Numbered from the stretch's first letter, positions 52,724-62,357 are shown. The stretch: DNA of 64,000 bases from an uncultured Eubacterium sp. (GCA_947088865.1 CAMUHY010000002.1:62001-126000); one strand, 5' to 3'. A program made the numbers and translations. Notes: generated by a model not told the origin, from the letters alone.

Positions 52724-54400
52724 TTATTCAATTACCCTAAAATATTTTAGAGCCTCTTCAACTGCATTTCTTTTTTCAGGTGTTATCTTTTCTTTCTGAT
52801 AGTTTACTTCTCCTTCTTTTTTATTATATTCTCCAACTTCAAAACCTAATGAACGCTTAACCTCTGCTATTGTAGTGCTTTTTACTTTGAGGTTATATTT
52901 TTCTTGTATATAGTCTGTTATCATCTTATATGTGGCATGACCTGATTTATAATTTGGTACAATTGTGTCATAGTCCATTGTAACCTCTATATATGATGTA
53001 GGTATTTTATGGGTTAATTCGACTATTGTCTCCACATGCACCGTATGACAAAACTGGTCTACTGGCTGCACTTTCTTCACCTCATACCCCCTGCTTACCA
53101 AATACTTCAAATCTCTTGCAAGGGTTGCAGAATCACAGCTTACATACACCATTCTTTTTGGTGACATTTTGACAATCACATCTAATAAAGTCTCATCACA
53201 GCCCTTTCTTGGCGGGTCAACGACGACGACATCCGGACTTAAGCTTTGCATTTCCTCTTTATTTTGATAGTCACCTATACCTTTTTTGCTAACTTCTTCA
53301 TAAAATTGAGGAACAACAACCTCTGCTTTTCCAACAAAAAATTCTACATTATTAAAGTGGTTTCTCTCTGCATTATTTCTGGCATTTTCAATGGCCTCAG
53401 GTACGACTTCTACTCCATATACCTTTTTTGCATTTGTTGCCAGAAGCAATGATATGGTTCCAATTCCACAGTATAAATCCCAAACCGTTTCTTCTCCGCT
53501 TAATTGAGCAAACTCTAGTACTTTTTTATATAATTTTTCGGTTTGTACAGGATTAACCTGAAAAAAAGATAATGGTGATATTTCATAAGTTATATCACAT
53601 ATACTGTCTGTAATATAAGCTTGTCCCCACAATGTTTTACATTGTTTTCCAAGAATGACATTCGTCTTATCTGTATTGATATTTAACATAATGGATGTCA
53701 TTCCAGAAATATTAATAAGGTCTTGTACGAGTTTTTCAGAATTAGGCAACTTTGTACCATTAATAACAAGACACACCATAATTTCACCAGTATGGTATCC
53801 ATTTCTTATAAGAATATGACGAAGAATACCTTGATGGCTTTCTTCGTCATATATGCTGATTTTTTGCTCTGTTATATATTTGCGAATGTACTCAAGAATA
53901 GTTTGATTCATAGGAGAACCAATTTTACAGTCTATATTGTCAATAATACAATGTGTTCTTCCTGCATAAAATCCTATGACAACCTTTCCCTCTTTATCTA
54001 CACCAACTGGATATTGCGCCTTATTTCGATAATGATATGGCGTATCCATTCCGATAACCGGCAAGACTTCTATACCTTTTAAACCGCCAATTTTTTCAAG
54101 ATTTTCTTTAACAAGATTTTGTTTATATTGAAGTTGTGACTGATAATTCATCTGCTGAATCTGACAGCCCCCACACTGCTTTGCAACAGCACATTCTGGA
54201 ACAACTCGATATTTTGATTTCTCAATAATATCAAGAAGCTTACCATAACCATAATTTTTTTTCTCTTTTATAATTTTTGCTTTAATCTTATCGCCAACAA
54301 CAGCATCCTTTACAAATAAAGTATACCCATTGACCTTGCCGATTCCCTCCCCATTTGTTCCAATGTCATCTATTGTCAATGTAACAATATCACCTTTCAT
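52724..54400 (-). CDS. rlmD: 23S rRNA (uracil-C5)-methyltransferase, RlmD/RlmCD type
   Basis: 558 residues: TRAM domain (1-60), an iron-sulfur cluster cysteine set (PECAVAKQCGGCQ), a central RNA-binding domain and the SAM-binding catalytic domain (LYCGIGTISLLLA, VVVDPPRKGCDE, catalytic Cys in YVSCDSATLARDL). It methylates uridines of 23S rRNA. Relatives end soon after HTVHVETIVEL, but this protein has a further ~90 residues (TYKMITDYIQEKYNLKVKS...) forming a small helical domain often attached to clostridial methyltransferases. The start ATG has a modest ribosome site AAAGGAGTA. Confidence 0.92.
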   Translation of the reverse strand: MKGDIVTLTIDDIGTNGEGIGKVNGYTLFVKDAVVGDKIKAKIIKEKKNYGYGKLLDIIEKSKYRVVPECAVAKQCGGCQIQQMNYQSQLQYKQNLVKENLEKIGGLKGIEVLPVIGMDTPYHYRNKAQYPVGVDKEGKVVIGFYAGRTHCIIDNIDCKIGSPMNQTILEYIRKYITEQKISIYDEESHQGILRHILIRNGYHTGEIMVCLVINGTKLPNSEKLVQDLINISGMTSIMLNINTDKTNVILGKQCKTLWGQAYITDSICDITYEISPLSFFQVNPVQTEKLYKKVLEFAQLSGEETVWDLYCGIGTISLLLATNAKKVYGVEVVPEAIENARNNAERNHFNNVEFFVGKAEVVVPQFYEEVSKKGIGDYQNKEEMQSLSPDVVVVDPPRKGCDETLLDVIVKMSPKRMVYVSCDSATLARDLKYLVSRGYEVKKVQPVDQFCHTVHVETIVELTHKIPTSYIEVTMDYDTIVPNYKSGHATYKMITDYIQEKYNLKVKSTTIAEVKRSLGFEVGEYNKKEGEVNYQKEKITPEKRNAVEEALKYFRVIE

Positions 54401-54456
54401 TACATACTCCTTTAACTTGCTGCTTACTTAAATCATCTAATTGTTACCACAGTACA

Positions 54457-54524
54457 ACCCCCGCCCCGCTTTTATATCGCTATGATATTAAAACGGAATA
54501 GCTGCTTGATTTGATAAAGTTAAA
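54457..54524. repeat. Degenerate remnant related to the multi-hairpin repeat family
   Basis: The middle (TTTTATATCGCTATGATATTAAAAC) matches the middle of the copy at 35588-35671, and the end (GATAAAGTTAAAC) matches the family's right end. The left hairpin is gone. Confidence 0.4.
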
Positions 54525-55461
54525 CAATTGTTTTCTTTATATTAGAATCAATCCATTTATTATAGCCCAACCAATCGTTTGTATTTTTTTCCTCACAAGC
54601 CTCTCTAAATATCTCCATCTTTGCATCGCAGTCATCGGCATAAGCTAATGCTAAGGCTTCTGCTATGGAAGGTTTTTTTGGCGAGCCATACTCTAACATT
54701 CTGTGATGTGCTAAAATACAATGACCTATTTGTGCCTTTAACAGTTCTGGAAAATCAGGTATTGTTTTTATTTTATCAACAATCATTTCATATCCCATAA
54801 CGATGTGTCCTAAAAAGTTTCCTTCATCGGTATAATCATTTTTTGGAAATGATGATAATTCTCGAACCTTTCCGCAGTCGTGCAGCATCGCACAGGAAAT
54901 CAACAAATCTCTATTTAAAAATGGATAATTTGCAGCAAAACTGCTGCATAATTTTGTAACGCTCAGACTATGTTCCAACAATCCGCCATAAAAACCATGA
55001 TGGACGGATTTACCAGCAGACATGGATTTAAATTTTTGTATAAATTCTTTATCTTCAACAAAAAATGAATCCAATAAACTTTTAATATATTTATTTTCTA
55101 TTGTTTTAGAAAATGATAAGAACTGTGTATACATTTCTTCTATATCAAATCTTGAACATGGTATATAATCCGAAGCAACATATTCGGACTCTTGTGCAAT
55201 ACGTATTCGCTCTATCTTAAATTGAAAAGAACCATTGTAAAGCGTAATTAAACCTGTTGCATGAACATAATCCAACGCTTCAAAATCATCAATTCCACCA
55301 GAATTTAAGTCCCATATTTTCCCGTCCAGCTGCCCCGTTTTATCAGCAAGAATGATACTTGCATATTCTTTTCCGGCTTTTGTCATAAGAATGGACTTTG
55401 ACCTACATATATATACTTCAGATATTCGTTCTCCCTCTTTTAAACTCTCAATATATCTCAT
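54520..55461 (-). CDS. YhaM-like OB-fold/HD-domain 3'-5' exoribonuclease
   Basis: 313 residues: an N-terminal OB-fold (SEVYICRSKSILMTKAGKEYASIILADKTGQ) and a C-terminal HD domain (HHGFYGGLLEHSLSV, MLHDCGKVRE, HCILAHH). This is the YhaM/CBF1 arrangement of manganese-dependent 3'-5' exonucleases acting on RNA and DNA. The ATG at 55461 follows GAAAGGATTGAAA; the frame is open to 55503. It lies upstream of the rRNA methyltransferase on the same strand with about 120 bases between, so a loose RNA-metabolism unit is possible. Confidence 0.88.
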   Translation of the reverse strand: MRYIESLKEGERISEVYICRSKSILMTKAGKEYASIILADKTGQLDGKIWDLNSGGIDDFEALDYVHATGLITLYNGSFQFKIERIRIAQESEYVASDYIPCSRFDIEEMYTQFLSFSKTIENKYIKSLLDSFFVEDKEFIQKFKSMSAGKSVHHGFYGGLLEHSLSVTKLCSSFAANYPFLNRDLLISCAMLHDCGKVRELSSFPKNDYTDEGNFLGHIVMGYEMIVDKIKTIPDFPELLKAQIGHCILAHHRMLEYGSPKKPSIAEALALAYADDCDAKMEIFREACEEKNTNDWLGYNKWIDSNIKKTIV

Positions 55462-55495
55462 TTTCAATCCTTTCAAAACTATAATTATATATTTA

Positions 55496-55556
55496 TCAAG
55501 CAAATAATATAATCTGCTTCACTGCTTTCTCATAACTTCATTGCTGTTTTATAATG
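55496..55556. repeat. Degenerate remnant related to the multi-hairpin repeat family
   Basis: ATCAAGCAAATAATATAATC followed by TGCTTCACTGCTTTCTCATAACTTCATTGCTG follows the left third of the copy at 47505 with many changes. It lies in the 250-base gap 55462-55714, which shows nothing else. Confidence 0.35.
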
Positions 55557-55714
55557 CTTTTTAAACAGACAAAAACTAACTTTTACTTAAAAAAATACGA
55601 TTAGCAAAATTATTGTTAATAATCAACACTCGTAACATACTTTCTTTTATACTATTTTAATATAACAGTCAAACACAAAATATCTTCAACTTATCACTTC
55701 ATTCACAGTCTCCT

Positions 55715-56944
55715 TTAACTTCGTACAGATGGATTAATAACATACAATAATTCTCTATAATTATCCCGTCCAGCCCTCTTTACTGTAACATTAATATTTT
55801 GACTGGAATCATACTGATACAATTGCTCATTAAATGACTGAATTGCTAAAACAGGGATATGATTTAACTCTACTATCACATCTCCTGCCTGCAATCCTGC
55901 ATTGTATGCTGGTGAATCAATAACAACGCTCGTTATATATATGCCCATAGGCAAATTATATTTTTCAGATATAGAAGGCGTTATATTGGACATTTTTATT
56001 CCTAGATAATTAATCGGTTTATTTTCTGTAAGACGCTCAATCAATGCCTTTAAATTAGATATTCCCATAACGGATAAATGGTCTTGCACTGGACTATCTT
56101 TACTAATTCCTACAACATTTCCCATATTATTATACAAAAAACAATAATCCTGCAAATCCATACGAATATCTGTATTTAATATATCATACACATTATCAAC
56201 AACGCTTTCTGTATCCAACGACACAATTTTTCCAACATTGGCGCCGACAATATTGCCCTCAAGCCTTCCCACAGCTACCACTTTATCATTTTCCTGCAGC
56301 ATATAAGAATTGCCCAATACCGCTACATTATAATCTATCTTGTCAATATCTGAAATATTCCTTTTACTTATAGATATAATGGATAATCCGCTGTCGCTGT
56401 CACTTCCTAAAATATTGGCGGCTAAACTGACGGATTCTCCTATAAGAACATTACATGTACCTCTTGACGTCACATGGTTGCTTGTCAAAATAATAATATC
56501 ATCATTGACATCTCCGACAATCAAACCTACACTCTGATTGTTTTTATTCTCTTCATCTTGTGGTAATAGTGTTTCATAATTGATAACAACCACAGACTTT
56601 AATGCGTTCTCAACAATTTCCTCAATACTTTTTACCTCTGTAACGCCTTGTGGCTTTGCTTGTCCAATATCGGGGTCATTTTCTTCAACATCATCTCTCA
56701 TTATGTACTCATCTTTGTCTAATTCAAGATGAATCGATGTTTTTGGCACTTCATTAAATCTTTTGTTAATCATAGGAAACACGATAACCATAACAAAACT
56801 TGCAAGAATCCCAAATATGACTGCACATACTGCAACCCATAAAATATGAATCAATTTCTTATATTTTTTCTTAGGGTTTACAACTATTTTTTCAGTGTAC
56901 AAAGGGAATTCTTCATTTTCATTAATCACTTGCTTTTCTTCCAT
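55715..56944 (-). CDS. HtrA-like protein with PDZ domain, catalytic serine missing
   Basis: 409 residues: cytoplasmic tail, one membrane helix (about 30-55), a trypsin-like domain (about 110-305) and a C-terminal PDZ domain (GIYITSVVIDSPAYNAGLQAGDVIVELN in outline). The His region is kept (ILTSNHVTSRG) and an Asp lies in SDSDSGLSII. Where HtrA proteins have GNSGGPL this one has DLQDYCFLYNN before MGNVVGIS, so the catalytic Ser is absent. It is probably a non-proteolytic scaffold or chaperone at the outer face of the membrane. Starts with AAGGATTAAT before ATG. Confidence 0.85.
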   Translation of the reverse strand: MEEKQVINENEEFPLYTEKIVVNPKKKYKKLIHILWVAVCAVIFGILASFVMVIVFPMINKRFNEVPKTSIHLELDKDEYIMRDDVEENDPDIGQAKPQGVTEVKSIEEIVENALKSVVVINYETLLPQDEENKNNQSVGLIVGDVNDDIIILTSNHVTSRGTCNVLIGESVSLAANILGSDSDSGLSIISISKRNISDIDKIDYNVAVLGNSYMLQENDKVVAVGRLEGNIVGANVGKIVSLDTESVVDNVYDILNTDIRMDLQDYCFLYNNMGNVVGISKDSPVQDHLSVMGISNLKALIERLTENKPINYLGIKMSNITPSISEKYNLPMGIYITSVVIDSPAYNAGLQAGDVIVELNHIPVLAIQSFNEQLYQYDSSQNINVTVKRAGRDNYRELLYVINPSVRS

Positions 56945-56995
56945 ATTAATCCTTATTTCTATGTTGATTTTTATGCAAAAAGTTTTTATGATTTT

Positions 56996-57067
56996 GTCAA
57001 ACGGATATTCGCAATCCGCTTCGCTGCCTACTCAAACCATCTAGCTGCTATTGCTTGATGAGATTAA
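56996..57067. repeat. Multi-hairpin repeat family, internally deleted copy
   Basis: It keeps the left end (CGGATATTCGCAATCCGC), the CTCAAACCATCTAGCTGCTAT segment and the right end (CTTGATGAGATTAAA). About 95 bases, hairpins 3 and 4 of the full copies, are missing. It sits in the divergent promoter region between the HtrA-like and mutS2 genes. Confidence 0.65.
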
Positions 57068-57235
57068 ATTGTACATTTTTCATCTATTATAATCTATATA
57101 TATGAACATTTTATGACTTAGCTGTAAATATTGCATTTACCATTTTGTTAAAATGCTGTACAATAGATTATACGCTTGGCTCATTGCCCATAAGAAATAA
57201 AAAAACGTGCAGCATTGCACAGAAATGAGGAAACG

Positions 57236-59599
57236 ATGAATGTAAAGTCATTAAAGACTCTTGAATATAATAAGATAATTGAAAAACTTGAAGCTTTTGC
57301 AACCAGTGAAGCGGCTAAAAATGAAGCGCTTTCCTTAACACCAATGACAGACATTGCTGCTATCCATACAGCGCTTACACAAACTAACGATGCGCTGTCA
57401 AGAGTATATGCTAAAGGGACGATTCCATTTTCTGGTGTAACGGATATAACGGATAGCTTAAAACGCCTTGAAGTTGGAAGTTCTTTAGGAATTGTTGAGC
57501 TTCTTCATATCAGTGCGCTTTTGACTGTAACAGGCATTGCAAAAAATCATTTTGAGGAAACGCAAGATTCCCTGACGGATTATTTCGATTCTCTAGAACC
57601 GCTTACTCCGCTTAATAATCAAATAAAAATGTGTATTCTCTCAGAAGATGAAATCAGCGACGATGCCAGTCCAAATTTAAGGGATATACGCCGCAAAATG
57701 AAACTGGCAGCCGATAAAATTCATACAGAACTCAATCGAATTTTAAATTCTCCAGGCACCCGAATATATTTGCAAGACTATGTAATTACATCCAGACAAG
57801 GACGTTACTGTCTTCCTGTTAAAGCAGAATATAAGTCTCAGGTATCAGGAATGATACACGACCAATCGGCTACGGGTTCTACTTTATTTATTGAACCTGC
57901 TACGGTTGTCAAATTAAATAATGATATCCGCGAGCTAGAATTGAAAGAACAGGCGGAAATTGAGGCAATTCTTGCTACACTAAGCGCTAAAGCAGGCGAA
58001 TATATCAATGAACTTTCCACCAATTATAACACTATTGTAAAATTGGATTTTATTTTTGCCAAAGCTTTATTGTCCAAACATTATCATTGTGGACGACCAA
58101 TTATAAACGACAACCATTATATTAATATTAAACAGGGACGCCATCCATTGATTGCACCAAATGAGGTTGTTCCTATTGACATTTATCTTGGTGAGGACTT
58201 TAACCTGCTTATTGTCACAGGTCCCAATACAGGTGGTAAAACAGTCTCTCTTAAAACGGTCGGACTATTGACCTTGATGGCGCAAGCAGGATTAAATATT
58301 CCTGCAATGGAAAATTCTAATATTTCTGTTTTCCATAATATCTATGCCGATATTGGTGATGAGCAAAGTATTGAACAAAGTTTAAGCACCTTTTCATCGC
58401 ATATGACCAATACGGTTAAAATATTAAATGAAGCCGATGAAAACAGTCTTATTCTCTTTGATGAAATAGGAGCAGGAACCGACCCCACAGAAGGCGCAGC
58501 TCTTGCCATATCCATTTTGGATGACTTACACACACGAAATATTACTACAATGGCAACAACTCATTACAGCGAAATTAAAGTATATGCTATGACAACGAAA
58601 GGCGTCTGCAATGCAAGCTGTGAATTTGATGTTGCTTCCCTAAAGCCGACCTATCGTCTGCTAATTGGTGTACCTGGAAAGAGCAACGCTTTTGCCATCT
58701 CAAAAAAATTAGGACTTCCTCAATATATTATAGATAACGCCAATACCCATATGAAAGCGGAAGATATCCATTTTGAGGATTTGTTAAGCGATTTAGAACA
58801 CAGCCGACGAACTATTGAAAAAGAACAAAAAGAAATTGACGCCTACAAAGAAGAAATTAAAAAATTAAAAGCTGAATTGAAAGCGAAGTCAAAAAGACTT
58901 GATGAGCGTACCGACAATATTATACGAAAGGCGAATGAACAAGCAGCTGATATATTAAGAGAAGCAAAAGAATTTGCAGACGAAACCATCAAAACAATGA
59001 ACAAACATGGTATGTCTGTCAAAGAATTAGAAAAACAACGCAGCGCTGTCCGTGATAAAATGAATAAACGTCAAGAAAAACTTGCCATTAAACAGCCTGT
59101 TGTGAAATCCCGCAAAGCCTCCGATATCTCGGAATTTAAAGAAGGCGTTTATGTACGAATTTTAAGTATGAATATTATTGGCACCATTGCTGGCAAACCT
59201 AACCAAAAGGGAGAAGTCAGCGTCAATGTCGGCAGCCTTTCTACAAAAGCTATTATCAGCGACCTTGAAATTTTAGATAACTATAAGACACCAGAAGAAA
59301 AGATTTCTACCAAATCAAGCGGTTCTGGCAAAATCCGAATGGCAAAATCTTCCTCTATCTCTTCTGAAATTAATCTGTTAGGCTGTACTGTGGATGAGGC
59401 AATTTCACGTCTTGACAAATATCTTGACGATGCGTATCTTTCCAAAATAGGCGCTGTACGGATTGTTCACGGAAAGGGAACGGGCGCTTTGAGAAATGCT
59501 GTATCTTCTTATTTAAAAGGAATCCCTTATGTGAGAACATTCCGTCTTGGAGCAATTGGCGAGGGTGATTCTGGTGTAACTATTGTTGAGTTTAAATAA
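57236..59599 (+). CDS. mutS2: Endonuclease MutS2
   Basis: 787 residues: an N-terminal MutS core (lever and clamp), an ATPase with Walker A GPNTGGKT and Walker B ILFDEIGAGTDP plus STFSSHM, a long coiled coil (about 515-620) and a C-terminal Smr nuclease domain (INLLGCTVDEAI, VRIVHGKGTGALR). MutS2 limits recombination and, in firmicutes, also acts on collided ribosomes. The ATG at 57236 follows CAGAAATGAGGAAACG; the frame is open from 57215. The upstream ATG of the ribosome module forms a four-codon ORF ending at this start (ATGA overlap). Confidence 0.95.
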   Translation: MNVKSLKTLEYNKIIEKLEAFATSEAAKNEALSLTPMTDIAAIHTALTQTNDALSRVYAKGTIPFSGVTDITDSLKRLEVGSSLGIVELLHISALLTVTGIAKNHFEETQDSLTDYFDSLEPLTPLNNQIKMCILSEDEISDDASPNLRDIRRKMKLAADKIHTELNRILNSPGTRIYLQDYVITSRQGRYCLPVKAEYKSQVSGMIHDQSATGSTLFIEPATVVKLNNDIRELELKEQAEIEAILATLSAKAGEYINELSTNYNTIVKLDFIFAKALLSKHYHCGRPIINDNHYINIKQGRHPLIAPNEVVPIDIYLGEDFNLLIVTGPNTGGKTVSLKTVGLLTLMAQAGLNIPAMENSNISVFHNIYADIGDEQSIEQSLSTFSSHMTNTVKILNEADENSLILFDEIGAGTDPTEGAALAISILDDLHTRNITTMATTHYSEIKVYAMTTKGVCNASCEFDVASLKPTYRLLIGVPGKSNAFAISKKLGLPQYIIDNANTHMKAEDIHFEDLLSDLEHSRRTIEKEQKEIDAYKEEIKKLKAELKAKSKRLDERTDNIIRKANEQAADILREAKEFADETIKTMNKHGMSVKELEKQRSAVRDKMNKRQEKLAIKQPVVKSRKASDISEFKEGVYVRILSMNIIGTIAGKPNQKGEVSVNVGSLSTKAIISDLEILDNYKTPEEKISTKSSGSGKIRMAKSSSISSEINLLGCTVDEAISRLDKYLDDAYLSKIGAVRIVHGKGTGALRNAVSSYLKGIPYVRTFRLGAIGEGDSGVTIVEFK

Positions 59600-59715
59600 A
59601 AACTCTTCTAACAAAATTAATTTGCCTATTTTACAATTTTGTATCAGGCACTATAAATACAATTACAACCAATTTTCTATTATTATATAAAAAACAGAAA
59701 TGGAGATTAAACGAT

Positions 59716-60420
59716 ATGGCACTTAAACAACGTATTTTAATAGTAGATGATGATGAAAATATTGCAGAATTGATATCTCTTTATCTTACAAAAGAATGTT
59801 TTGAGACAAAAATTGTATGGGATGGTGAAAACGCCTTAAAAGAATTAGATTTATTTAAACCCAATCTTATACTGTTAGATTTAATGCTTCCAGGTATTGA
59901 TGGATATCAAGTTTGCAGAGAAGTGCGAAAACATAATAATACGCCCATTATTATGTTATCAGCAAAAGGTGAAACATTTGATAAAGTGTTGGGTTTGGAA
60001 TTGGGAGCGGATGATTATATTATCAAACCTTTTGAGACAAAAGAGCTTATCGCACGGATAAAAGCTGTGTTAAGACGCTACAACATCCCTCAAGCAGAAT
60101 CAAATTTAGAGGAACCTTTGCAATATGTTGAGTATCCAGACCTAATTATTAATTTATCCAATTATTCCGTAACATACATGGGCAAAACGGTTGATATGCC
60201 TCCTAAAGAGTTGGAGTTACTCTATTTTCTTGCTAATTCTCCAAATCAGGTATTTACAAGAGAACAACTTTTAGATAACATATGGGGATATGAATATGTC
60301 GGTGATACCAGAACCGTAGACGTTCATATAAAACGTATACGGGAAAAGATAAAAGACCACTCCAAATGGAAAATTGACACCGTTTGGGGAATTGGCTATA
60401 AATTTATAACCAAAGGATAA
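59716..60420 (+). CDS. OmpR-family response regulator
   Basis: 234 residues: receiver (VDDDENI, Asp in LLDLMLPGIDG, KPFE) and winged-helix domain (LELLYFLANSPNQVFTREQLL, VGDTRTVDVHIKRIREKI, WGIGYKF). ATGGAGATTAAACGAT precedes the ATG. It shares an operon with the kinase 22 bases downstream. The class is that of WalR/ResD/PhoP-like regulators; the target genes are unknown. Confidence 0.93.
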   Translation: MALKQRILIVDDDENIAELISLYLTKECFETKIVWDGENALKELDLFKPNLILLDLMLPGIDGYQVCREVRKHNNTPIIMLSAKGETFDKVLGLELGADDYIIKPFETKELIARIKAVLRRYNIPQAESNLEEPLQYVEYPDLIINLSNYSVTYMGKTVDMPPKELELLYFLANSPNQVFTREQLLDNIWGYEYVGDTRTVDVHIKRIREKIKDHSKWKIDTVWGIGYKFITKG

Positions 60421-60442
60421 TGTAGAAAGGCAACTTATTACT

Positions 60443-61906
60443 ATGAAATTTAATCTTATGATTAAGTATATATGTATCTATATTCTTATTGCCGTTTTGG
60501 GATTTGCCTGTGTTTCACAAATGATACACCGCATTGAATATAGACGTGTATATGATAGTTTAGCAGATGATATGTACCGTCAAGCAGTCTCTATTGCCAC
60601 TGAATACGCACCCAATTATTTCAGCAATGAAAAACTGCGTTTAATTGAACTCGAGTTAAAAACCATCTCTAAATTGTCAGGCTCTCGCATTATGTTTATC
60701 AATACATCAGGCGAAGTTACACTTGATTCACAATATACCAGCACCAATGAAGAAGTTAATGAAAACGGCGTTTTATACACCATTAATGATTTTAATCTGG
60801 ATTCTTTAGGAAATGAACACTGTATCAAAGGCAATTTTTATGGTAAATTTAACGAAATTTACGTTTCTGCATTTGCACCTATTACAAACGCATTTGTAAT
60901 GAAAGGATATGTTGTTGTACATCTTCCTGAATCTATTATTGCAGAGCGTGTTAATACTACATTTAACACTAATTATATAACATGGTTTACCATTATTTTG
61001 CTCAATTTATCCTTTATTATTATTTATATTACTAATGTGCATAAACCTGCAAAAAATATTCTTACTGCTATTACAGAATATGGGAAAGGGAATCTTTCTT
61101 ACCGTACTGGAATAAAACATAAAGACGAATTGGGACAAATTGCTGTCTCTCTTGATTATATGGCTTCTAAACTTGCGGAGATGGACCAGTTTCAGCAACG
61201 CTTCCTCTCCAATATATCCCATGATTTTCGCTCTCCGCTCACATCTATCAAAGGATATCTTGAAGCGATTTCTGATGGAACGATTCCGCCTGAGATGCAG
61301 AGCAAATATATTGATATTGTCCTTTTTGAGACAGACCGATTAACAAAGCTTACAAGCAATATTTTAACGTTAAATGAACTTGACCCAAAAACCGTATGTC
61401 TTGAATCAAACACGTTTGATATCAATGCACTTGTCAAACACACGATTGAAACCTTTGAAGGGAACTGCAAAAAACGCAAAATACATTTTCAATTGACATA
61501 TGCAAATGAAAAACAGCTTGTACATGGTGATAAATTAAAAATTGGACAAGTCATATACAACCTTATTGACAATGCTATTAAATTTAGTAACGATAACTCT
61601 AATATTTATATTACTATCACTGAAAAAGGCGAAAAGGTACATATTTCCATTCGTGATGTTGGGTGTGGGATACCAAAAGAAAAATTACCTAAAATATGGG
61701 ACCGATTTTATAAATCCGATTCTTCAAGAGGACGTGATAAGAAAGGTTCTGGACTAGGTCTTTCCATTGTAAAAGAAATCCTCCAGGCACATAACGAAAA
61801 TATTGACGTTATAAGCACTGAAGGCGTGGGTTCAGAATTTATATTTACTTTACCTATTGTCAGGGTTTCCATTTTAAATGGTGAAGCTGACCGCACAAAT
61901 TCATAG
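60443..61906 (+). CDS. HAMP-containing sensor histidine kinase
   Basis: 487 residues: first membrane helix (about 8-25), an extracellular PAS-like sensor (about 30-175), second helix (about 178-200), HAMP (YGKGNLSYRTGIKHKDELGQIA), HisKA with SHDFRSPLTSIKGYLEA and HATPase (NLIDNAIKFSND, DVGCGIPKE, GSGLGLSIVKEI). Partner of the regulator upstream. Its last 47 bases overlap the convergent trmL gene. Confidence 0.93.
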   Translation: MKFNLMIKYICIYILIAVLGFACVSQMIHRIEYRRVYDSLADDMYRQAVSIATEYAPNYFSNEKLRLIELELKTISKLSGSRIMFINTSGEVTLDSQYTSTNEEVNENGVLYTINDFNLDSLGNEHCIKGNFYGKFNEIYVSAFAPITNAFVMKGYVVVHLPESIIAERVNTTFNTNYITWFTIILLNLSFIIIYITNVHKPAKNILTAITEYGKGNLSYRTGIKHKDELGQIAVSLDYMASKLAEMDQFQQRFLSNISHDFRSPLTSIKGYLEAISDGTIPPEMQSKYIDIVLFETDRLTKLTSNILTLNELDPKTVCLESNTFDINALVKHTIETFEGNCKKRKIHFQLTYANEKQLVHGDKLKIGQVIYNLIDNAIKFSNDNSNIYITITEKGEKVHISIRDVGCGIPKEKLPKIWDRFYKSDSSRGRDKKGSGLGLSIVKEILQAHNENIDVISTEGVGSEFIFTLPIVRVSILNGEADRTNS

Positions 61907-62357
61907 ATTCAAACTGATGCTGTCTTAACGCTTCATACAAAACAATCGCTACGGAGTTGGAAAGATTAAGCGACCTTATCTGCCCAATCATTGGTATGCG
62001 TATGCAGGTATCTTCATTATCTACTAATATGGATTCTGGAATACCTGCACTTTCTTTTCCAAACATAATATAAGCATTGGATTCAAACTCCACCTCTGTA
62101 TAAACTTTATGTGCTTTTGTCGTCGCCATATATATTTTGGCTTCTGGATTTTTTGTTAAAAAATCTTGATAGTCATCATAAATTGTCACATCCAACTGTT
62201 CCCAATAATCAAGCCCTGCTCTTTTAATCATCTTTTCATTTAAACAAAATCCCAATGGTCGAATCAAATGCAGTTTCGTGCCTGTCGCAACACAAGTTCG
62301 CCCAATATTTCCTGTATTTGCAGGCATCTCTGGCTCTAGTAAAACAATATTTAACAT
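61860..62357 (-). CDS. trmL: tRNA (cytidine/uridine-34 2'-O)-methyltransferase TrmL
   Basis: 165 residues of the SPOUT class: MLNIVLLEPEMPANTGNIGRT at the start, then IRPLGFCLNEKMIKRAGLDYWE, MFGKESAGIP and IPMIGQIRSLNLSNSVAIVLYE, the knotted SAM-binding region. It methylates the wobble base of tRNA-Leu isoacceptors in known species. The ATG directly abuts the stop codon of cheX, so the two are translated from one message. The 3' end overlaps the kinase gene on the other strand. Confidence 0.95.
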   Translation of the reverse strand: MLNIVLLEPEMPANTGNIGRTCVATGTKLHLIRPLGFCLNEKMIKRAGLDYWEQLDVTIYDDYQDFLTKNPEAKIYMATTKAHKVYTEVEFESNAYIMFGKESAGIPESILVDNEDTCIRIPMIGQIRSLNLSNSVAIVLYEALRQHQFESMNLCGQLHHLKWKP

